64,000 nucleotides of DNA from the NCBI GenBank assembly GCA_958298945.1, contig OY282606.1, positions 48,249,920 through 48,313,919 of the forward strand. The letters run 5' to 3'. The DNA is from Atherix ibis. Taxonomy: Eukaryota > Arthropoda > Insecta > Diptera > Athericidae. Below the pieces are notes generated by a model, which did no database searches, was not told the DNA's origin, and saw only the letters and a list, made by a program, of their open reading frames with translations. Shown here piece by piece: positions 55,483 through 64,000 of this stretch. Every line of letters starts with the position of its first letter. Position 1 is the first letter of the stretch. The position numbers and the translations under genes were made by a program.

Positions 55483-56199
55483 TAAGAAAAATCTAATTTA
55501 CGTAACCCGCCAAGGAATTTACAAGGTTCTTGTAGCTCTTTGAGTGAGGAGTACCAACCAAGGTTCAAGGTGAGGAGTCTTTAGCGGAAACGTGCTGGCT
55601 GTAATTTAATACCTACATCGCGGGTATAATCTTAGGACTAGAGGTTAGAGATAACAGGATCCTGGGTACTATCACTGCAGATGCAAGCAGAGGTTTAGAT
55701 AGGTCTTAGTACCAATAGTTAGGGTAACTAGCTTGTAACTAATTAATAGGCTGTACCTGTTATGGATGTACCTTATTCAATGGTGGGACCATATATTGTC
55801 ATCAATGCATGTGGAGAAATGAAGGATGTGATCTACAGGTCGAGACGGCTCATCATTGGATTTGTACGGATGATAAGATGGAATGTTTGACTATTTCATG
55901 CATGGAATACGAAGGATGATTTAATGATGGAATGGTAGAGTTTGCATATGAAGCCACTTATGATGGGGGAACCTGATAAAGTATTCTTTGCATTAGATAT
56001 TCCTAGCAGGAAATCCAAATTGAGCGGTGGATTTGAGCGATCTGGGTTATTGGCGAAATGAATGAATTGCGTGTAACTATTTTAATCTATTTTGCTGGAA
56101 TGGTGAAATTTATAATAGAACAAGTATATTTTTGGGCGTATATCAGTCTTTATGATCGTAGGCGCTCCGTGGTTTTAAGTTTAATGACAGGTATGCCAT
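55483..56199. other. Unassigned region
   Basis: Mixed-composition DNA less AT-rich than its neighbours, with several short phrases such as gaggtttagataggtctta, but no frame or repeat could be assigned. Confidence 0.4.
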
Positions 56200-56575
56200 G
56201 TAAAACAAAGTATTATTAAAAAAACGCACGTTCTAAGCTTGGCGTACTTTCATACAATGCCCTACTGAAACCAATATAGACTTACGGAGTAGAACTCTGG
56301 GGCTCTACCAAGATTACCATTTTCTGTTGAATCTAACTTCTTCAATAAAAAAATGCTTCGTAAAATTGTTGATGCTATATTTTATGTCCGTAATAGTGTT
56401 ATCCGCTATGATCTCAAAGTCCTTATCATTGTAAAAAGTTTCATTTTCATCTTTTTGATCATACTAATCCCCTTGTTTAAGAACTATTCTTCACTTCCTG
56501 CCCTAGAAATACCCATCGACCACTTAAACGCTACTGGTTGCGTGAATTATTAAAGTACTTACTCCTAGCAGAAGG
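56200..56575 (+). pseudogene. Jockey-type LINE ORF2 C-terminus
   Basis: In the plus strand: LGVLSYNALLKPI-stop-TYGVELWGSTK and then NKKMLRKIVDAIFYVRNSVI with RYDLKV, followed by LPALEIPIDHLNATGCVNY. These are the terminal blocks of Jockey-clade reverse transcriptase proteins (kpi-x-tYG-x-elwG and r-DL-v). The same 3' region occurs in opposite orientation at 59075-59210, so the two belong to one family. Confidence 0.8.
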
Positions 56576-59074
56576 ACACGTCAACAAAAAAATTTTTTAT
56601 GAATGTTTACTCAACAAAAACTCATGTTGATTTTTACAACTATATAAATTTACTTGTTACTTTGTTGTGGTTGTATCTGTAAAAATTTAAAAAAAGATGA
56701 AATATTACCAATCCTGCGGTTAGCTAACTTATATCTATTAAAATTTTCGGTGTTGTTAAAATTTTTAAGCTAATTTATAAGTTGTCGAAATGACAACTAT
56801 AAGCAATCGTTATTTACTTCTAATTCGGAAAGAGGAGCAGCACATTTTCGAAAGATTGAGACATAAGAGAGATGATCACAATCAATTGCAAAATAAAAGT
56901 GAACACAAAAATTTTACATTAACTCAGGTGGATGGTCACAATCCATTAAATAATGAAAATGGGTAACGAAATTCCATTAGCATATTTTTATTGTCAAAGC
57001 AAGAAATCTGATTTTAGTCAATGCAGATAAACAATCTTAAAAACTGGCCTATATCTACGTATGAACTGACTATAGTTCAAAACTTTTGACGACACCATTT
57101 TGTTCTGTCGGTGAGTTATAGTTATTTCTTTTCCTTATTGTGCTAGAATAAGTCTATATATCTTATAAATCATTTTTCAATTAACTTTGTCATTGAGACT
57201 ATTTTTTCAAAGGTAGTCTCAATGACAAAGTTAATTGAAACAATATATAAAATTAATTTAAATATTAATTTTTTTAAGTCGGTTTCTGTTAACGTTGAAA
57301 AGAATGTTCATAATTTAATTTAAAATTTAAAAAGGAAATACATATAAAAAACTAATATGGAAATAGGATTTAAATTTGTATATAGTATATTTTATACCAT
57401 ACATTTTTGTTTTCTTTTTAAATGATGAATTTTTTGTTTTAAAAAAATCTCTTGAATTTATTTAAAATTGAATCCATTATTATGATCTAGAGGGACTATA
57501 TAATAATATCACCGAAAAGAATGCAAAATAACATTTGGGAAATTTTCATGTACGTACTTAAAGTCATAAAAATCGAAGAATTATGAATAGAAAAATGTTT
57601 TTGAGTGCCAGTTTACAGATACGAGCATAAACATTCTTTTTTCTTGCAAGAGTATTTTATTTTCATGAAGAGATTGAAAAAAGCACAAGAGAGGAATTGA
57701 AAATTATGTATTTTTATAATCAATATTAGAAACTGTACTGAAAAAAAGGATATGCCATAAAAATTTAGGATAAAAATTATTTACCATTAATGCAGTACCA
57801 AAGTCTATAATAACAATTATGACAGTTTTATATGAGGTTGTTTCGTATTATTAATATTATTATTATTTTTTCTTCTTCATATTAATCTAGTCGTAAAAAT
57901 GCATCAAAAGACGAAAAATAATAGGTTCTTTTAATGAAAGTATAGAGTAAAATTGAGATGCTTAATATTTCGTCATATTGTAGAATGGGGATAATTTTCT
58001 GTATTTATTAGCAGCATTTTACTTTTTAATGCTCTATAAAATTAGGGATTCTGAACGGATTTTAAAAGAATTCAATGTATATCCTTTCTCAATCAAAGAC
58101 CTACAAACGCATATACATATATTGTAATATACATATGTGTACATATTTATTCATTTGTATGCGTTTGTATTACTAGCTTGGTAATAATGTAATTTTTGTG
58201 TGCTGTTCGTATTATCTTAGAAATATTCAAGGATAAAAACCGATCCAGAAGATTTGGATTTTATGTAGCTAATCTGAAAAAGTTATAATTTAATAAACTT
58301 AATACTAATGACACTCAAAGAGATTGCGTACGATTCAATTATATGCCATTCAATCTTATTAATTGACTTTGGCTAGATCATGATGACATTTCATAATTTC
58401 ATATTACGATAAATATAAGGACTATGAAAATTCGATGATAGTTAACAGCTTTAAAAGTTAAATGAAGAAATAACATTACCATTTTTGTCCAAACAGCTTT
58501 TGTTAGCAAAATTCCATTTCAAATATAAATTCTAATAAGAGAGAACTAATACTATAAAAGCAAAATTAATTTATAAACTCTCATAAGGCAAGTAATTACG
58601 TCTGTTATTATTTTAATATGTCTTCTATTATTATTTCTATGATTATTACGAGTATTATTTCTATAACGACTATTTGAATATGGTTGTATAAGTGTGAGCA
58701 CAAATAGAATATATTAACTTAGTTTAAAAGAAATCGCACTGCTATTAATTGTAAGGACTCCTTTTAAGAATGAATCTATAAATAGCAAATCATTTTATTT
58801 TTAATTATAAAAAAAATATATGTACATGTATGTGAACCTGCTTAAAAAGAAGAAGCCTTATACGATTTCATTTTTGTAATTATTTTGGGAAAGAATAAAA
58901 AAAAACGATTTTAAATAATAATTTTTTTCGTGCTTATTTTGAATAATAAACATTTTACAGATATCTACAACTACAACATAGTGATAAGCAAATTTAACTA
59001 ATAGTAAAAATCAACATGAAGGGTTTTTTTGCTGATTAAATATTTCTCCTACTAGCGTGTGCTTATGTGAAGCC
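56576..59074. other. Gene-free AT-rich region between opposed LINE fragments
   Basis: No supported gene. It contains a perfect hairpin at 57175-57240 and TA-rich microsatellites (for example near 58105-58150). Confidence 0.5.
57175..57240. repeat. Perfect 27-bp-arm hairpin
   Basis: Left arm 57175-57201 and right arm 57214-57240 are exact reverse complements around a 12-base loop (ttttttcaaagg). Confidence 0.95.
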
Positions 59075-60300
59075 TCAGTACTTTAATAATTCACGCGAGC
59101 AGTGATGCTTAAGTCTTCGAAGGGTATTTTTAGGAAACGAATTGAAGGATAGTTCTTGAACAAGAGGATTGGTATGATTGGAATGAAACTTTTTATTACG
59201 AAAAACAGTAACATCATAAAAAAAGGGAATTTGAGATAATGGCGGATAAACGTACACATATTGCGAACATAAAAGCGAGTGTCGACAATTGCACGCAGTA
59301 TTTTTGATTGAAGGAATTAGATTCGACGGAAAATGGAAGGCTTAGGAGGATAAGTAGTTCTAGATATCATCATTTTAGTTCTTGTCTTTTAAGTCTCGAA
59401 TGTGGGTTTTATGTTAAGCGTTCGTCTAAGTTCAGTCCTAGGTACCGAAATACGGTGTGTTGTGGTATTTCGCTACTATTAAGGTGTAGAGGAGGACTTG
59501 GTTCACGGTAGAGTGAGAATTTTGGACGTATGCTAGGGATTTTCGCTAGATGCAAGGCAGGCCGTATCATCGGCGTATTTGGCAACGAACGTTTTGGGAC
59601 AGATTGGGATATCGGATGTGTAAATGTTGTAAAGGAAATTTCCCTATGGAACACCGGAAAATATCGAAGAGATATTGGGGAGTTTATTGGAGTCGTTAAC
59701 TTAGCCGTGTTGGTTGAAAAGGAATGATTTTAGGACTAGGAAATAGATAGAAGGAAGGATCCTCTTGAGTTTCCAGAGTAAGCCCGGGTGCCAAACTCTA
59801 TCAAAAGCTTGACTTATATCAAGAATCACAACGTGACAGTACTCTTTTCTTTCCATCGACGACTCGATGACACTGCTGGGAGGTAGATTATTCGAAGCTG
59901 AAAACAAATTTGGGGTTCGCCATTAAATTTAAGGCTTCCAGTAGAGCATGTAAGCGGTGGAGGACTATTTTTTAAATTTTTTGAGAGGATTGGAAGGAGA
60001 CTAATTGGTCTGTAAGAAGGGGGCGATTTATTACTTTATTGAGTTAAGGGATTATTTTTATATTGGAAAATGTCCAGAGGATTAGTAAATGTGTTGTTCG
60101 AAGGATGTAGTTGTTGGAGTATATTGGAGGTTAACAGTTTGGCAAGGAGTTTGATTAAATTGGTAACTTCGGAAGGAGTGATTATCTTTGGCGGAAGACT
60201 AATTGGTAAGGGAATGAAGATGTTCAGCAAATGCGTCTGCTTTATGTTTGTCCATTTTAGCCCAGGTTCCATCAGTTTTTCATAAAGAGTGCGTTATTTT
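59075..60300 (-). pseudogene. Jockey-type LINE reverse transcriptase remnant
   Basis: From right to left on the minus strand: a linker with ITPSEVTNLIKLLAKLL (60036-60272), the RT palm block VVILDISQAFDRVWHPGLL and WKLKRILPS (59701-59907), then NFLYNIYTSDIP and the catalytic YADD at 59566-59577, FRYLGLNLDERLT (59409-59654) and the C-terminal HCSRELLKY near 59090. Several frameshifts and stops separate them. It is a relic of the same family as 56200-56575, in opposite orientation. Confidence 0.85.
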
Positions 60301-60497
60301 TTTTATAAGATAATATTTGTTTTGTAGCAGTTTATAGAGTTGAGAGTGAGGTTTTATATAGGATTTTTCAAAAAGGATAATTTTTTTCTTCAAATAAAAC
60401 AAAAAATTAATAAGTCAGAGCACAATTATTATTTTATTTTGAAGTATAATTGATGCATTTATGTTCTGAAAATATCTTAATTTAAATGTGCAAAAGT

Positions 60498-60634
60498 GTT
60501 AAATCATAACTTCTTGGAGGCCATTGCACCTCTGCATTTCTTGAAATTATCAACTCGCAAAACTTTTTCCGCAATAAATCGATTGTAGCATGGTCTGTGT
60601 TGTATGTAGAGCCGTCTTGTTGAAACCACATTTT
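60498..60634 (-). pseudogene. Tc1/mariner-superfamily (DDE_3) transposase fragment
   Basis: The minus strand reads KMWFQQDGSTYNTDHATIDL, then KKFCELIISRNAEVQWPPRS and YDLT in one open frame. This is the second-Asp block (WFQQDGA-x-xHTA) and the PPRS-x-DLTP block of a widespread insect transposase. Neither end of the element is visible. Confidence 0.75.
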
Positions 60635-60664
60635 TCGATGTATTTATTTATATAAGTACAAAAT

Positions 60665-61060
60665 AAATAATATTTTATGTAGGCTGGTATTATTGTAAAA
60701 TAAGCGATAATCCAACATCATATAAAATTATGAAACTGCTCATGATTCTTTTTGAGTTGTATTTTCCCCACCATGCAGTTTCTCAACAAGGATTATTTTC
60801 CCAAGAGTTTGGCAAAATTATATAATATTTTATATGGGCTAGTAAAAACGACAATAACATCGCATACAAAATTTAGGTTACCAAATAGGCTCATTATTCT
60901 TTTCGTGTTGTTTTTTCGGCACCATGCAGTTTTTCAACCCCAAAATTTCTAAGTATTTTTATAAGGCTGGTCAAAATTAATAATATTTTATATATAATAG
61001 GCTAATATTATTGTAGAAACTCCATAATATAACACAAAATAAAATATTGGAGTGTATTTT
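60665..61060. repeat. Minisatellite of about 155 bp, 2.4 units
   Basis: Units begin near 60668, 60821 and 60980 with aatattttat and a following aggctggt/gggctagt/aggctaat. Inside, the phrase ccaccatgcagtttctcaac (60769) recurs as gcaccatgcagtttttcaac (60920). The units are diverged. The array lies between the transposase fragment and a mariner end. Confidence 0.75.
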
Positions 61061-61096
61061 CTTTAACTTCATGTTTTTTCTGAGTAATTGTTTATA

Positions 61097-62280
61097 TTGG
61101 GTTGGTGCAAAAGTAATGACGTTTTTTTACATATACAATTAAACACTTTTTTTTTAATTTGTGTTATTTATTTAATCAATTATATAATTTTCATCCATTC
61201 TTATAACTTCGTCCCATCTTTCTATCAACTTATTAATACCATTAGTGTAAGATTCCTTGGATTTTGATGCGTAATATGTAGAAAGGGATGTTTTTACCTG
61301 CTCTATTGTATGAAATGTTTTATCATTTAAAAAGTTTTGCAGTGATCGGAATAAATGAAAATCGGAAGGAGCAAGATCTGGAGAATACGGTGGATGCTTG
61401 ATAACATCCCAATTCAACTCATTCAGCTTGTGTTGGGTCATCATAGCCACATGTGGTCTCGCGTTGTCGTGATGCAACACTACCCCTTTTCTGTTTACCA
61501 ATTCTGGTCTATCCATTTGAAGGGCGATGTTCAATTTGGATGATTACTGACAAAATATCGTTCTGCTGTAATTGTCTGATTGCGTTCCAAGAGTTCAAAA
61601 TACACAATAACCTAGCAATCCCACCAAACACAAAGCATAACTTTTTTTGATGGATTTCGGCTTTCGAAGTTGTTAATGGGGCTTGTCCAGGTATAGCCCA
61701 ATGTCTTTTTCTTGTCACGTTGTTGTACACGACCCATTTCTCATCTCTCGTTATCAAACGATGCAAAAAAGGTTCATGTTTTTGTCTCGCACTCAAAGCA
61801 ACGCACGTTGAAACACGATCCAATAAATTGGCAGCCGGCAATTGATGAGGTATCCAAACGTCGTACCGCGAAACCATCCCCATGCGCTTCAAATGCCTTA
61901 ATACGGTTGTATGGTTGACTCCCATCATCAACGCGATCTTCCTGGTGGTAAGACGTGGATTGGTGTCAATTATGACTTTTAACTTGTCCTCATCAGACTT
62001 CAATGGCCGCCCGGTACGTGGTTTATCAATTAGTGAAAAATCCCCAGATTGGAATTTTGTAAACCATCTTTGTGCCTGCCGAACTTTGATTACATCTGTT
62101 CCATACACTTCGCAAATGTTTTTGGTTGCCACACTCGCGGTATTGTATTTACGGAATTCATAAAGTAAACAATGACGTAAATGCACTTTATCGACCGACA
62201 TTTTGAAACAATACAAAAGCTCTTCACTGTACTCTGGCCAGGCCAAAACTGAATAGAAAGTTGGGGGAAAGCATCCTTTG
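61097..62280 (-). mobile_element. Mariner, cecropia/Hsmar1-like, truncated by a second mariner
   Basis: The left inverted end TTGGGTTGGTGCAAAAGTAA at 61097 with a flanking TA is the classic cecropia-group end. The opposite end is missing, and M1 copy 2 begins at 62281 where it should be. Confidence 0.9.
61172..62201 (-). pseudogene. Cecropia-group mariner transposase pseudogene
   Basis: The start ATG is at 62201 (MSVDKVHLRHCLLYEFRK). Both HTH parts are seen (VRQAQRWFTKFQSGDFSL, TTRKIALMMGVNHTTVLRHL). The catalytic motifs are LITRDEKWVVYNN, VVLHHDNARPHVAMM and YSPDLAPSDFHLF, so the D,D34D residues remain. The frame is broken between 61509 and 61650, in the region after the WWDWKG-type block. 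Confidence 0.92.
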
Positions 62281-63531
62281 TACGAGGGTCATTCAACAAG
62301 TACTTAGCCTACAAAAGAAAAACGAAATTTTTGGAAAGGTGGCAATTTATTTTTCCACATAATCTCCTTCAAGCTTGATACACTTGGCCCAGCGATGCTC
62401 TAACTTTTCTAACCCGTCCAAAAAATACATTTTCTCGAACGAAGCAAAATAGGCCTCTGTGGCGACGATGACCTCCTCATTCGACCCAAATCTATTCCCG
62501 GCGAGTGATTTTTTCAGGTTTGGAAACAAAAAGTAGTCACAAGGGGCCAAATCTGGAGAGTCCGGTGGATGGGGCAGCAATTCGTAGTGCAATTCGACCA
62601 ATTTGGCCATGGCGACGGCGGAGGTGTGAGCCGGCGCGTTGTCGTGGTGGAACAGCACTTTTTTTCTTCGCAAAGCGGGGTAGCTTTTTCTTCAATTCGA
62701 CGTAAAATCGGTCCAATAAGTTAGCATAGTAGCGCCCCGTGATTGTTTTACCCTTCTCGAGGTAATCGATGTGGATCACACCTTGTGAATCCCAGAAAAC
62801 GGTGGCTTTCACCTTTCCGGCCGATCGAACAGTCTTCGCCTTCTTCGGAGCACGTTCGCCGGGTGAAGTCCACTGTTTCGACTATTCCTTGGTCTCTGGT
62901 GTGTACCAGTGAATCCATGTTTCGTCGACGGTCACGAAACGACGCAAGAACTCCGCTAGATTGCGCTGAAACAGCGCCAAACACGTCGCCGATGTGGTCT
63001 CACGGTTGCGCTTGTTTTCCGGTGTGAGCAAACGCGGCACCCATCGCGCCGACAGCTTTCACATGCCCAGTTCTTCGTGTAGAATATGATGCACCGTTCC
63101 TACTGCGACGCCCACAGTCTCAGCTATCTCGTGAACCTTCAATCGACTGCCAACACGAGATCGTGGACTTTTTTAACGTTTTCCTCCGTAGCAGCCGTTT
63201 TTGGGGCACCTGGGCGTGGCTCATCAAAAACCGACGTGCGGCCACGAACAAACTCGTTGAACCAATATGCACAGCATCCAAGCGATCTTTGATTTTGCTG
63301 CGCGTTTTCCCTTCCAAAAACAAGAATCTAATCACCGAACGATATTGTTCTTTTTCCATTTTTGTACAACCGACCGACACGCTCGCTTTCAAAGGCTCTC
63401 AAAACAAAACTAATTAAGGGAATCGACTGAGATTAGACTATTAAAAGAATGTACTATACGATGGTAAATTTCTTTTGTGACAGCAGTTTGATCGGGTGGT
63501 GAGGCTAAGTACTTGTTGAATGACCCTCGTA
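62281..63531 (-). mobile_element. Mariner, family M1, copy 2 (nested next to the cecropia-type mariner)
   Basis: Both inverted ends (CGAGGGTCATTCAACAAGT) with flanking TA are present at 62281 and 63531. It is the sibling of 22272-23546 in opposite orientation. It interrupts or replaces the end of the mariner at 61097. Confidence 0.94.
62347..63359 (-). pseudogene. M1 mariner transposase pseudogene
   Basis: The start ATG is at 63359 (MEKEQYRSVIRFLFLEGKTR). Lesions are a deletion of about 34 bp near 63268, a TAG in place of the Gln codon of the SKQW region (near 62885), and one extra A in the AAGAAAAAAAG run near 62665. The catalytic Asp lost in copy 1 is kept here (GAC complement at 62934-62936). 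HHDNAPAHTS and SPDLAPCDYF are also intact. Confidence 0.93.
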
Positions 63532-64000
63532 TAATGCAATCATTTAAAAGAAGATACTATTAATCATTTCTAAAGAAAAAATATTTTTTTACCTGGGATC
63601 ATAAAAAACCGTCATAACTTTAAATATTTGTCCGAAAAAATAATATTTTCTAGTTTTTATATCGAAAAAATAAACGATAATACCATCGCGCGAAAAATAT
63701 TAATTTGCGAAACAGGCCCATAATTATGGAGACTGTAAGATGTCTCCATAACGGTCTTTTATATTGACTTCTTAACAACCTTGAATATTTTATAGATTTT
63801 ATAAAAACAAAAATTATTGTATCAAAGAGAAAATAATACAATCGTATTAAATTGTTACGTTGAATCTTATTGAGAATCACCCACACATACGAATGAAATT
63901 TTAATTTCTATAAATACTGGCACAAAAATTTTTTAATATATAATTATTTGAAAAAATAAAAGTGAATTTTTATTAACTAGCATTTATTTTGTAAATAGTA
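63532..64000. other. Right-edge spacer
   Basis: AT-rich and without a gene. A short hairpin with 10-bp arms (ttatggagac / gtctccataa) lies at 63724-63751. Confidence 0.5.

Overview
This is insect genomic DNA. The evidence is compact multi-exon genes with GT/AG introns, AT-rich spacers full of microsatellites, and a dense mix of arthropod-type transposable elements (Gypsy, Copia, R1/Jockey LINEs, mariners). A dipteran or similar small insect is a reasonable guess. The exact species cannot be read from the window.

Layout. Positions 1-18502 are a transposon nest. A decayed Gypsy element (Gypsy I, minus strand) carries an R1-type LINE inside its LTR and occurs twice (1-3198 and 14085-18502). A decayed Copia element (minus strand) also occurs twice (3199-4753 and 10298-14026). 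The two Gypsy I/R1 copies share internal deletions and the nested LINE, so they are duplicates of one composite block and not independent insertions. Between them lies Gypsy II (4812-9688, plus strand), nearly complete, with 181-bp LTRs that differ at 4 sites and a gag-pol frame broken in three places.

Positions 20442-37072 are the genic core. It holds an RPUSD1-like pseudouridine synthase (minus), a mariner, the ciliary protein CFAP206 (minus, 6 exons), a DEK_C/SWIB chromatin protein (minus, 3 exons) and SMC6 (plus, 19 exons, 1074 aa). For all four genes the exons I placed join in frame from start to stop. SWIB and SMC6 are divergently transcribed across 2.5 kb that contains two opposed LINE 3' ends.

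Positions 37073-64000 are gene-poor. They contain mariner relics of several families, one of them nested in another, a 533-bp tandem duplication built of shorter degenerate units, a five-exon coiled-coil-type gene of unknown function (46722-48716, 5' exon not found), opposed Jockey-type LINE fragments, a mariner relic with about 100-bp inverted ends, and a 155-bp minisatellite.

Themes. The host genes do not form an operon-like unit: RNA modification, axoneme, chromatin and SMC5/6 DNA repair. The more unusual signal is in the repeats. There are several perfect snapback palindromes, one with its un-snapped progenitor in the same window. In two separate mariner families the copy with the longest reading frame has lost the first catalytic Asp, while the sibling copy keeps it in a broken frame. 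I see no CRISPR array, no rRNA or tRNA gene, and no clear defence or biosynthetic system.
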